Assembly: GCA_005879675.1 (NCBI GenBank)
Contig: VBJE01000184.1
Coordinates: forward strand, 1 to 24,657
From: Chloroflexota bacterium
Lineage (GTDB): Bacteria > Chloroflexota > Dormibacteria > Dormibacterales > Dormibacteraceae
Direction of reading: 5' to 3'
Length of the DNA: 24,657 nt
Shown: positions 1 through 8,562 of the stretch, in pieces
Layout of the letters: the number at the start of each line of letters is the position of its first letter
How positions within the stretch are numbered: position 1 is the stretch's first letter
Translations under genes and position numbers: made by a program
The notes under the pieces: generated by a model
What the model was told of the DNA's origin: nothing
Database searches by the model: none
Seen by the model: the letters and a program-made list of their open reading frames with translations, nothing else

Positions 1-1841
1 ACGGCCACGACACGCTCGCGGCGGCGCTTCGGTTCAGGCACGCGGCGTCGCCGGACTGGAGCGAGGCTTCGATGCAGCTCCTGGGCAACGACCGCTGGCG
101 CGGCGAGTTTCCGGTCACAGAGATCGGCCGCTACGTCTTCACCGTCGAGGGCTGGGTGGACCACTTCGAGACATGGAGCCGCCAGCTCGCGAAGCGGCTG
201 CAGGCCGGCCAGGACGTCAAGGTCGAGCTCGAGGTCGGGGCGCGCATGCTCGAGGCGGCAGCCGCGCGCGCCGACGGAGCGGCCGCCGACGCCGCAAGGC
301 TCAACGCACTGGCGAAGTCGCTGCGGAGCGGCAAGACTGAGTCGGCCGACGGACAGGCCGGCGACCTGATGCGCCGGTACGCCGAGAGGGACTTCGCCAC
401 CACGTATGCGCGCGAGCTCGAGGTCCTGGTCGAGCCGGAGAAGGCCCGCTTCAGCACCTGGTTCGAGCTGTTCCCTCGTTCGACGGGCCCCGCCAGCAGG
501 CACGGCACCTTCAAAGACGTCGAGCGCCTGCTGCCGCAGATCGGGAGCATGGGCTTCGACGTGCTCTACCTGCCGCCCATCCACCCCATCGGCCGGACCC
601 ATCGCAAGGGCGCCAACAACAAGGCGGCAAGACCGGGCGAGCCGGGCAGCCCCTGGGCCATCGGCTCGGAGGAGGGCGGCCACAAAGCAGTGAACAAGGA
701 CCTGGGCACGCTCGCCGACTTCCAGCGCCTGGTCAAGTCCGCCGCGCAGCAGAAGATCGACGTCGCCCTCGACATCGCGCTCCAGTGCTCGCCCGACCAC
801 CCCTACACCCGCGAGCACCCCGAATGGTTCAAGCACCGGCCGGACGGCTCGATCCAGTACGCGGAGAACCCACCCAAGAAGTACGAGGACATCTACCCGT
901 TCGACTTCGAGACCGAGCACTGGCAAGAGCTGTGGCGGGAGCTGCTGTCGATCTTTCTGTACTGGGCCGAGCAGGGCGTGCGCGTCTTTCGGGTCGACAA
1001 CCCGCACACCAAGCCCTTTCCGTTCTGGGAGTGGACCCTCGCCGAGCTGCGCCGCGCCCATCCGGACGCGATCCTCCTCTCCGAGGCGTTCACGCGGCCG
1101 AAGGTCATGTACCGGCTCGCGAAGGTCGGCTTCAGCCAGTCCTACACGTACTTCGCCTGGCGCAACACCGCCTACGAGCTGTACCAGTACTTCACCGAGC
1201 TCTCCCAGCCGCCCGTGCGCGAGTTCTTCCGTCCCAACCTGTGGCCGAACACGCCGGACATCCTCACCGAGTACCTCCAGACGGGCGGGCGCCCCGCCTT
1301 CCAGGCGCGCCTCATCCTCGCGGCGACGCTCGGCGCGAGCTACGGCATCTACGGCCCGCCGTACGAGGCGCTCGAGGGCCGCGCGCGCGAGCACGGGGCG
1401 GAGGAGTACCTCGACTCCGAGAAGTACCAGCTGCGCGACTGGAAGCCCGACCAGGGCATGCGCGAGCTGATCACGATCGTCAACCGCATCCGGCGCGAAA
1501 ACCCGGCCCTGCAGACCGACCGCGGCCTGCGCTTCCACCTGGCCGAAAACGACCAGCTCCTCGCCTACTCCAAGAGCACTCCCGACAATGCCAACGTGGT
1601 CCTGACCGTCGTCAACGTCGACCCGCACCACGTGCAGCGCGGGATGGTCAACCTTCCCCTCGAGGAGCTCGGCCTCGACCGCGAGAGGTCGTTCCAGGCG
1701 CACGAGCTCATCTCCGGGGCGCGCTACCTCTGGAACGGCCCGCGCAACTTCGTCGAGCTGAACCCGCGCTCGATGCCGGGGCAGATCTTCCGCTTCCGCC
1801 GCCGGGTCAGAAGCGAGCACGACTTCGAGTACTTCCTGTGA
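1..1841 (+). CDS. glgE: Alpha-1,4-glucan:maltose-1-phosphate maltosyltransferase GlgE, 5' partial
   Basis: GlgE (GH13_3) transfers maltosyl units from alpha-maltose-1-phosphate onto the non-reducing end of alpha-1,4-glucan in the cytoplasm. The frame is open from base 3, and the residues before the first ATG at 72 (GHDTLAAALRFRH, then SPDWSEAS) already read like the family, so the gene begins outside the window. Visible GlgE marks are the (beta/alpha)8 barrel opening (FSTWFELFPRS, YLPPIHPIG), the nucleophile Asp at 996-998 in FRVDNPHTKP, the acid/base Glu at 1083-1085 in LLSEAFTRP, and the WPNTPDILTEYLQ segment. The C-terminal beta domain ends at TGA 1839-1841, which overlaps the GTG of the next gene as GTGA. 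The neighbours treS-mak and glgB supply its substrate and branch its product. This identification is very secure; only the N-terminal domain is missing from view. Confidence 0.96.
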   Translation, partial: GHDTLAAALRFRHAASPDWSEASMQLLGNDRWRGEFPVTEIGRYVFTVEGWVDHFETWSRQLAKRLQAGQDVKVELEVGARMLEAAAARADGAAADAARLNALAKSLRSGKTESADGQAGDLMRRYAERDFATTYARELEVLVEPEKARFSTWFELFPRSTGPASRHGTFKDVERLLPQIGSMGFDVLYLPPIHPIGRTHRKGANNKAARPGEPGSPWAIGSEEGGHKAVNKDLGTLADFQRLVKSAAQQKIDVALDIALQCSPDHPYTREHPEWFKHRPDGSIQYAENPPKKYEDIYPFDFETEHWQELWRELLSIFLYWAEQGVRVFRVDNPHTKPFPFWEWTLAELRRAHPDAILLSEAFTRPKVMYRLAKVGFSQSYTYFAWRNTAYELYQYFTELSQPPVREFFRPNLWPNTPDILTEYLQTGGRPAFQARLILAATLGASYGIYGPPYEALEGRAREHGAEEYLDSEKYQLRDWKPDQGMRELITIVNRIRRENPALQTDRGLRFHLAENDQLLAYSKSTPDNANVVLTVVNVDPHHVQRGMVNLPLEELGLDRERSFQAHELISGARYLWNGPRNFVELNPRSMPGQIFRFRRRVRSEHDFEYFL

Positions 1842-2603
1842 TCGCCACCACCCCGCGCAAGCGCAAGACCGAAACGTTCCAGCTCGACGACGATCCGCTC
1901 TGGTACAAGGACGCGCTCATCTACGAGCTGCACGTGCGCGCGTTCATGGACAGCGACGGCGACGGCAGCGGCGACTTCCGCGGCCTGATCGAGAAGCTGC
2001 CCTACCTGCAGGACCTGGGCGTCAGCGCGGTGTGGCTGCTGCCGTTCTACCCGTCGCCGATGCGCGACGACGGCTACGACATCGCCGATTACACCAACGT
2101 CAACCCGATGTACGGCACCCTCGGTGACGTCAACCAGCTCGTGCGCGAAGCCCACCGCCGGGGCATCCGCGTCATCAACGAGCTGGTCTGCAACCACACG
2201 TCAGACCAGCATCCGTGGTTCCAGCGCGCCCGCCGAGCGCGTCCCGGGACGCCACAGCGTGACTTCTACGTCTGGAGCGAGACCAACCAGCGCTACCAGG
2301 ACGTGCGGATCATCTTCAAGGACTTCGAGACCTCGAACTGGACCTGGGACCACGTCGCCAACGCCTATTACTGGCACCGCTTCTACTCGAGCCAGCCGGA
2401 CCTGAACTTCGACAACCCGAAGGTCAAGGAGGCGCTGTTCAAAGTCCTCGACTTCTGGATGGACGCCGGCATCGACGGGGTCCGTCTCGACGCGGTGCCG
2501 TACCTCTACGAGCGCGAGGGCACCAACGGCGAGAACCTGCCCGAGACCCACGCGTTCCTCAAGGAGCTGCGCCAGCACGTCGACGGCGGCTACCGCAACC
2601 GGA

Positions 2604-2637
<34 letters not shown>

Positions 2638-3035
2638 CGCGGTCGCTTACTTCGGCCAGGGCGACGAGTGCCACATGTCGTTCCACTTTCCCCTCATGCC
2701 CCGCCTGTTCATGGCCATTCGCATGGAGGATCGCTTTCCGATCGTCGACATCCTGGCCCAGACGCCGTCGGTACCCGACAACGCGCAGTGGGCGCTGTTT
2801 CTCCGCAACCACGACGAGCTGACCCTGGAGATGGTCACCGACGAAGAGCGCGACTACATGTACCGCGCCTACACGCAGGACCGGCTGGCGCGCCTCAACC
2901 TCGGGATCCGGCGCCGGCTGGCGCCGCTGCTCGGCAACGATCGCCGGCGCATCGAGCTGATGAACGGCCTGCTGTTCTCGCTTCCAGGGACGCCGGTCCT
3001 CTACTACGGCGACGAGATCGGTATGGGCGACAACA

Positions 3036-3044
3036 TCTTAGCGC
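3036..3044 (+). other. Deletion/frameshift junction in treS
   Basis: The codons GGC GAC AAC ATC (GDNI) end at 3037 and are followed by TTAG, then CGC CTC TAC CTG in a different frame. The four bases stand where the family has about 84. The frame used downstream has a TAG at 3039-3041, so it cannot be entered from upstream by simple slippage. Confidence 0.85.
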
Positions 3045-3524
3045 CTCTACCTGCCGGTCATCACCGACCCCGAGTACCACTACGAGACCGTCAACGTCGA
3101 GGCCCAGCAGGGCAACCCCCACTCGATCTATTCGTGGACCAAGCGCCTGATCGCGCTGCGCAAGCGCCACCGCGCGTTCGGCCGCGGCACCCTCGAGCTG
3201 CTCCGGCCCGAGAACCGCAAGGTGCTGGCCTACGTGCGCCGCTACGAGTCGGAGCAGATCCTGTGCATCGCCAACCTCTCGCGCTTCCTGCAGGCCGTCG
3301 AGCTGGACCTGTCGGCGTGGAAGGGGCTGGTGCCGGTCGAGCTGTTCAGCAGCAACGAGATGCCGGTCATCGGCGACAACCCTTACTTCCTGACCATGGG
3401 CCCGCACGCCTTCTACTGGTTCGCGATGCAGCCGCGCGCCGTGCCGTCGATCCAGAGCGACGGCGCGCAGACCACGGCCGCGCTGCCCGAGGTGCGGATT
3501 GTCGGCGGGTGGGAGTCCGCCCTG

Positions 3525-5114
3525 GTGGGCAGCTCCAAGGAGCGGTTCGAGAGCGTTCTGGTCCGCTACATCCCGCAGCGGCGCTGGTTCGCGGGCAAGG
3601 CCAGACGGGTGAAGACGGCGACGATCTCCGACGTCGTCAGCGTCCCGGGAGCCGAGGGCTACTCATACCTCACGTCGGTCGTCATCGGCTACGCGGACGG
3701 CGATCCGGACACGTACGTGCTGCCGATCGCCTACGCCAACGCGGCCGAGGCGCCTCACATCCTGGAGCGCTGGCCGCATTCGGCGATCGCGTGGGTGCGG
3801 ACGCAGGGCGAGGGCGATGGGCGGGGCCTGCTCTACGACGCTCTCGGGCCGCCCAACTTCGCCGAGGCGATGCTGGGCGCGATCGCGCGCCGGCGCCGCG
3901 CGACCGGCGGCGCGGGGACGCTGATCGGCTCGACCACGAAAGCGTTCGCGCGCCTGCGCGGGCCGGAGACGATCCGGCTCGAAGCCCAGCTCTCGGTCGC
4001 CGAGCAGAGCAACAACTCGGTGATCTTCGGCGAGCGGCTGATGCTGAAGGTCTTCCGCCGGCTCGAGGAGGGTGTGAACCCGGAGCTCGAGGTCGGTCGC
4101 TTCCTCACCGAGAAGACGGCGTTCAGCCAGATCGCGCCCCTGGCGGGCAGCCTCGAGTACCGGCGAGGAAAGGGCGAGCCGGTGAGCATCGCCATCCTCC
4201 AGGGCTACGTCCCCAACCAGGGCGACGCATGGCAGTTCACGCTCAACACGATCGCCCACTACTTCAACGCCCCGGAGCTGGTCGGCCTGCAGCCGCCGAC
4301 GCTGCCGCGCAGCGTGCTGGAGGCGAGCAGGCATGAGCCCGGCGAGATCGCGACCAGGACCATCGGCGGCTATCTCGAGTCGGCGCGCCTTCTCGGTCGC
4401 CGCACGGCCGAGCTCCACGCCGCCCTCTCGTCCGATCCCACCGACCCGGCCTTCGCGCCGGAGCGGATCTCGCCCTCGGACCAGCGCTCGATCTACCAGT
4501 CGCTGAGCGGCCTGTCGCTGCGCGCCACGGAGCTTCTGCGCAGCCAGCTCAACAAGCTGCCCGCCGAGGCGCGCGAGGAGGCCCGCAGGGTGCTCGACCT
4601 CGAGTCGCGCATCCCGTACATGCTGAAGTCGTTCCTCGCCCGACGCCTCAACACGACGAGGATCCGGGTGCACGGCGACTACCACCTGGGCCAGGTCCTG
4701 TACACGGGCCACGACTTCGTGATCATCGATTTCGAAGGCGAGCCGACGCGCAGCCTGTACGAGCGGCGCCTCAAGCGCCTGGCGATGCGCGACGTGGCGG
4801 GGATGCTGCGGTCGTTCTCCTACGCAAGCCAGGCCGCGCTGCGGTCGCAGGAGATCAGCTCGGAGAGGCTGCCCGAGCTCATGGGGTGGGCGCGTTTCTG
4901 GGTGGATTCCGTCTCGGCGGTGTTCTTGAAGAGTTACCTGGCCACCGCGGGCACCGCGTCGTGGGTGCCCCAGAACCAGGAGGACCTCGAGCTGCAGCTC
5001 ACGACCATGCTGCTGGAGAAGGCGTTGTACGAGCTCCGGTACGAGCTGAACCTGCGCCCTGACTGGGTCCGGATTCCGCTTCGTGGGATCCTTGACGTGG
5101 TGACTCCTCCATGA
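3525..5114 (+). other. mak: Maltokinase (Mak/Pep2) domain of the TreS fusion
   Basis: This is the C-terminal half of the TreS-Mak gene, read in the frame downstream of the deletion. It phosphorylates maltose with ATP to give maltose-1-phosphate, the GlgE donor. The N-terminal lobe starts near VGSSKERFESVLVRYIPQRR with RWFAGKAR, the typical Mak opening. The kinase-like catalytic loop HGDYHLGQVL starts at 4671 and the metal-binding DFEGEP segment has its Asp at 4728-4730; both are characteristic of this aminoglycoside-phosphotransferase-like fold. The domain itself looks intact and ends in ILDVVTPP, with its TGA overlapping the glgB ATG as ATGA. Whether it is made at all depends on whether the upstream frameshift is real, because no strong internal ribosome binding site is obvious. 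Confidence 0.9.
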
Positions 5115-6972
5115 GCATCGCCGCGCGCTCGCTGCTGAGCCCGTTCGACCTTCATCTCTTCAATGAGGGCACGCATGGGCATCTGTTCGACAGGCTGGGC
5201 GCGCACCTGTCTCACGATCCCGAGGGCACCTACTTCGCAGTGTGGGCGCCGAACGCGGACACCGTGAGCGTGATCGGCGACTTCAACGGCTGGGACAAGA
5301 ATGCCAACGGCCTCTACCCGCGCGAGCAGTCCGGCATCTGGGAGGGTTTCATCCCCACGGTGGGCCACGGCGCGATGTACAAGTACTACGTCCACTCCAA
5401 GGTGACGCGCACCGGCGTCGACAAGGCCGACCCGTTCGCCACGTACTCCGAGGCGCCGCCGCGCCAGGCCTCGATCGTTTGGGACCTCGCCTACAACTGG
5501 GGCGACGAAGGCTGGGTGCAGAGCCGCGGCGCGGCCAACAACCGCGATGCGCCGTTCGCCGTGTACGAGATGCACCTGGGCTCGTGGATGCGCGTGCCCG
5601 AGGAAGGCGACCGCTGGCTGTCGTACCGCGAGCTCGCGCCGCGCCTCGCCGACTACGTGAGCCGCATGGGCTTCACGCACGTGGAGTTCATGCCCGTGAT
5701 GGAGCACCCGCTCTACGAGTCGTGGGGCTACCAGGTCACCGGCTACTTCGCACCGACCTCGCGCTACGGCACGCCGCAGGACTTCATGTTCCTGGTCGAC
5801 TACCTGCACCAGAACGGCATCGGCGTGATCCTCGACTGGGTGCCTTCGAGCACGCCGACCCTCGGCTGGGCGTGCATCCGGACTGGGGCAGCTCGATCTT
5901 CAACTACGGGCGCAACGAGGTTCGGGGCTTCCTGCTGAGCAGCGCCCTGTGCTGGCTCGACCGCTACCACGCCGATGGACTCCGGGTCGACGCCGTGGCC
6001 TCGATGCTGTACCTCGACTACCCGCGCAAGCAGGGCGAGTGGATCCCGAACAAGTTCGGCGGCCGCGAGAACCTGGAGGCGGTCGATTTTCTCCGCCGCT
6101 TCAACATCGAGGTCTACAAGGAGCAGCCAGACGTGCAGACCATCGCCGAGGAGTCGACGGCGTGGCCCTTGGTGTCACGGCCGACGTACGTCGGCGGGCT
6201 CGGCTTCGGCATGAAGTGGGACATGGGCTGGATGCACGACACGCTTTTCTACTTCGAGCGCGAGCCGGTGCACCGGAAGTTCCACCACTCCAACCTCACC
6301 TTCCGGATGCTTTACGCCTTCGGCGAGAACTTCATGCTGCCGCTGTCGCACGACGAGGTCGTGCACGGCAAGGGGTCGCTGATCGCGAAGATGCCGGGCG
6401 ACGAGTGGCAGAAGTTCGCGAACCTGCGGTTGCTGTTTGGCTGGATGTACGCGCAGCCGGGCAAGAAGCTGCTGTTCATGGGCGGCGAGTTCGGGCAGTG
6501 GCGGGAGTGGGACGTCGAATCGTCCCTGGACTGGCATCTGCTCGACCAACCCAACCACGGGGGGTTGAGGCTGTGGGTCGGCGACCTCAACCGCATCCTC
6601 CGCGAGGAGAAGGCGCTGCACGAGAGGGACTTCGACCCGGGCGGGTTCCAGTGGATCGACGTCGCCGACGCCGAAAACAGTGTGGTGTCGCTCATCCGGC
6701 GGGGGCGCTCGCCCGAGGACGTGATCGTCGGGGCGTTCAACTTCACGCCTGTGCCGCGGCAGAACTATCAGATCGGGATCCCGATGGGTGGCAGGTGGCG
6801 GGAGCTGTTGAACGGCGATGCGCCGCTGTATGGGGGGAGCGGGATTGGGAACATGGGCGGGGTGGACGCGGTGCCGGTGGCGATGCACGGGCACCAGCAC
6901 AGCGTCACCCTGACGCTGCCGCCGCTGGCGGCGCTGTTCCTGAAGCCCGAAGAGCCTGCGCGACCTGAGTGA
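5111..6972 (+). pseudogene. glgB: 1,4-alpha-glucan branching enzyme GlgB, frameshifted by an internal deletion
   Basis: GlgB (GH13_9) cuts alpha-1,4 chains and re-attaches them through alpha-1,6 bonds, branching the glucan built by GlgE. The ATG at 5111 overlaps the mak stop (ATGA). A single CBM48 domain (YFAVWAPNADTVSVIGDFNGW) comes first, then the barrel (FAVYEMHLGSW, GYQVTGYFAPTSRYG). The first frame is good to GVILDWVPS at about 5848. The family then expects about 18 residues (HFPTDEHG through THLY), including a conserved His, but the sequence jumps to EHADPRLGVHPDWGSS in another frame at 5848. About 55 bases are missing. The second frame carries nucleophile Asp 5989-5991 (LRVDAV), AEEST near 6145 and the LSHDEVVHGKGS motif, and ends at TGA 6972. 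The first frame alone stops at 5938. Rebuilt length is about 637 residues, normal for a GlgB without the extra N-terminal domain. Confidence 0.9.
5843..5853 (+). other. Deletion/frameshift junction in glgB
   Basis: The first frame reads VPS ending at 5848, and the second frame begins with GAG CAC GCC GAC (EHAD) at 5848. The conserved stretch between WVPS and YEHADPR in GlgB proteins, about 18 residues with the substrate-binding His, is absent. The loss is about 55 bases and changes the frame. Confidence 0.85.
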
Positions 6973-7666
6973 CGACCGCTTCAGGTCGCTGGTGAATGTC
7001 TGAAGCGGTGTAGCGAAGGATCGTGAAGCCGGCGGCGAGGAGGGCGTTCTGGCGGCGGTTGTCCTCGACCAGTCGGTCACGGTGATTCGCGCCGTCGTAC
7101 TCGATTACGAGCCTTGCTGCCGGGTAGTAGAGGTCGGCCCTTCCGACAAACCGCCCATGGGAATCGTGAAGCTTCGTCTGGACCTCGGGACGCGGCAGCC
7201 CAGCCTGGAGCAAGAGCAACCTCAGTCGGGTCTCCATTGGCGACTCGGCGGGCTCGGCGAGCTCGTCAAACCGGCCCAAGTCGAGCCGCAGGGCTGCGTC
7301 CGCCAGCACCAGGAACTCGACACGCGAGACTCGCCGGCTTAGATCGCGCATCGTGCGCGCGATCGATGTGGCACGTCGACCGTGGACGCGGACGATTTCA
7401 CTCGACGCCAGCTTGCAATGACGGACACGAAGGCTGGCGCGCGAGCGGGCCCAGGTGCCAAACGGCACGATCACCTCGATCGGATTTGAGGGATTCACGT
7501 CAAGGCCATGTAGCCACGCCGCGGTTGGACCTGACAGGACCGAGTCGCCCGGCAGCACAGCTAGCCACGCCGAAACGACCGTCCACGGATCGTCAGCCTT
7601 GTCCGCCCGACAGTACACGCCTCTGCCCAGTCGCCTCCGAGCTTCCTTGATCGGCTTCCGACCCAC
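6905..7666 (-). CDS. AbiEi-like N-terminus with C-terminal DUF559/Vsr-type endonuclease-fold domain
   Basis: The 253-residue protein starts at a GTG (7664-7666). Residues 10-60 (RRRLGRGVYC, then LSGPTAAWLHGLDV) resemble the winged-helix and substrate-like part of AbiEi family proteins. Residues 142-225 resemble the DUF559/Vsr-like PD-(D/E)XK fold: SPMETRLR, then GRADLYYPAARLVIEYDG with acidic residues D178, E189 and D191, then a DNRRQNALLAAGFTILRYT core typical of this family. Such proteins are common in high-GC Gram-positive-like genomes and their physiological role is not established; nuclease activity is inferred from the fold only. The 3' end overlaps the convergent glgB by 68 bases, and the last 15 or so residues are Ala/Pro-rich low complexity. 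No operon partner is evident. Confidence 0.75.
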   Translation of the reverse strand: MGRKPIKEARRRLGRGVYCRADKADDPWTVVSAWLAVLPGDSVLSGPTAAWLHGLDVNPSNPIEVIVPFGTWARSRASLRVRHCKLASSEIVRVHGRRATSIARTMRDLSRRVSRVEFLVLADAALRLDLGRFDELAEPAESPMETRLRLLLLQAGLPRPEVQTKLHDSHGRFVGRADLYYPAARLVIEYDGANHRDRLVEDNRRQNALLAAGFTILRYTASDIHQRPEAVVTQVAQALRASGTAPPAAAASG

Positions 7667-7721
7667 CCTGCCAGCGTGACGGCCGTTGATCGTCCCGCCA
7701 ATCCAGCCTGTTAGCCGCCCG

Positions 7722-7774
7722 TTTTGCGCAAAAACACGCGAAATCGCGGCCTTTCTGGCCGGTTTTGCGCAAAA
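7722..7774. repeat. Paired TTTTGCGCAAAA palindromes, copy A
   Basis: Two identical 12-base palindromes TTTTGCGCAAAA lie at 7722-7733 and 7763-7774, 41 bases centre to centre. The spacer holds two smaller inverted repeats (GCGAAATCGC, and GGCC-TTTCT-GGCC on the + strand). The element sits 7 bases beyond the stop of the cyclase gene and about 55 bases before the start of the nuclease-fold gene. A second pair occurs at 18755-18808, which makes this a dispersed element rather than chance. Confidence 0.85.
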
Positions 7775-7781
7775 CGGCAGA

Positions 7782-8438
7782 TCAGGGTGTGATGACGTAG
7801 GCGCGGACTGGGAAGCTCGCCCCTCCCACCCACGCGATTGGCACAGCGTGTAGCCTCCCGCCCGAGCTCGGCACCGCCGCCAGGTTCGTCATGTGCTCGC
7901 ACACCGGGACCCCCGCGCCGAGCAGGATCGTGTGCGCCGGACGGGCCGGGTTCGCGGTGTCGTCGATGTTCAGCGAGTCGATGCCGACGAAGAGCGCGCC
8001 CGAGCGGACCAGCATCTCGCACGCGTCCGCGGTGAGAAAAGGGTTCTCGTCGAAATACGCGGGCGTGCCCCAGTGGAGCGAGAAGTCGGTTCGAACCAGG
8101 ACCGCGCGGTAGCGAAGCTCGACATCGGCGAGGACATCGGCGCCGATGGCGCGCTCGGCACCGGTGCAGTCGATCACCACCGTCTCCATGTCGGCCAGCC
8201 GCTCCAGCGGCAGGGCGGCAAGGTCGGCACCATCGCGGTAGCGATGCACCGGCGAGTCCACGTACGTGCCGGTGTTTCCGCAAAGGTGGAGCGAGGCGAT
8301 GAAGAACTCCGCCTGCCCCTGGTAGCGCTCGCGCGACGCGTCGTAGTCCATGTTCACGTCGACCACCGGCTCCGGCAGCCCCGGGTACGTCTTCATCCCG
8401 GCCACCACCGGATGACTAACGTCGATCAGCCGAGACAT
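7782..8438 (-). CDS. Cyclase family protein (kynurenine formamidase-like metal hydrolase)
   Basis: This 218-residue protein belongs to the cyclase/KynB-like superfamily of metal-dependent amide or ester hydrolases. I chose ATG 8436-8438 (MSRLIDVSHPVVAGMKTYPG) because the family begins with exactly this kind of segment. The ORF stays open upstream to 8600, but that extension has no family similarity and would run into the pspA leader. The metal-site motif, usually HxGTHxDxPxH, reads here as HLCGNTGTYVDSPVHR, so the His of GTH is replaced by Tyr; the closing Asp and His are kept. Later family marks are VLVRTDFSLHWGTPAY, FVGIDSLNIDD and the C-terminal VPIAWVGGASFPVRAY. Substrate is unknown. It is transcribed divergently from pspA, and a palindrome pair follows its stop. 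Confidence 0.85.
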   Translation of the reverse strand: MSRLIDVSHPVVAGMKTYPGLPEPVVDVNMDYDASRERYQGQAEFFIASLHLCGNTGTYVDSPVHRYRDGADLAALPLERLADMETVVIDCTGAERAIGADVLADVELRYRAVLVRTDFSLHWGTPAYFDENPFLTADACEMLVRSGALFVGIDSLNIDDTANPARPAHTILLGAGVPVCEHMTNLAAVPSSGGRLHAVPIAWVGGASFPVRAYVITP

Positions 8439-8453
8439 CCCCTGATTCTGGAT

Positions 8454-8487
8454 GGTCTCAGCGTGCGGTGAGACTGAAATTGAGACC
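8454..8487. promoter_or_regulatory. Candidate operator in the cyclase/pspA divergent region
   Basis: GGTCTCA at 8454-8460 is followed by TGAGAC at 8469-8474 and TGAGACC at 8481-8487. The last copy is the inverse complement of the first, and the two TGAGAC copies are direct repeats 12 bases apart. The cluster lies 75-110 bases upstream of pspA and just upstream of the cyclase start, where a shared regulator could bind. No clear -35/-10 pair was found. Confidence 0.35.
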
Positions 8488-8562
8488 TTTTCGGGACTGC
8501 TTCTGAAACCCGGTTCCGCCGAATCTCTGGCGAACGGCCGGATTTCTCGACAGGAGGCGGAC

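Noticed and set aside
785..1837. Long open frame upstream of the treS start in the same frame
   Set aside because: It overlaps the well-conserved glgE frame, its residues are Arg/Pro/Ala-rich noise, and family similarity starts only after GTG 1838.
3030..3045. Programmed ribosomal frameshift in treS
   Set aside because: Conserved residues are missing, not merely out of frame, and the second frame has a TAG right at the junction; there is no slippery heptamer.
3042..4336. Continuation of the first treS frame to 4336
   Set aside because: After the deletion junction this frame is low-complexity out-of-register sequence, while the other frame carries the TreS C-terminus and maltokinase.
5840..5855. 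Programmed frameshift in glgB
   Set aside because: About 18 conserved residues are absent, so slippage cannot restore a normal product.
7722..7774. Rho-independent terminator after the cyclase gene
   Set aside because: The palindromes are short with no loop and no following U-run in the right direction, and the same pair recurs elsewhere, so a dispersed element is the better reading.
8452..8562. Upstream extension of pspA copy 1
   Set aside because: The strong Shine-Dalgarno and the family N-terminus both point to ATG 8563; the upstream part does not resemble PspA.
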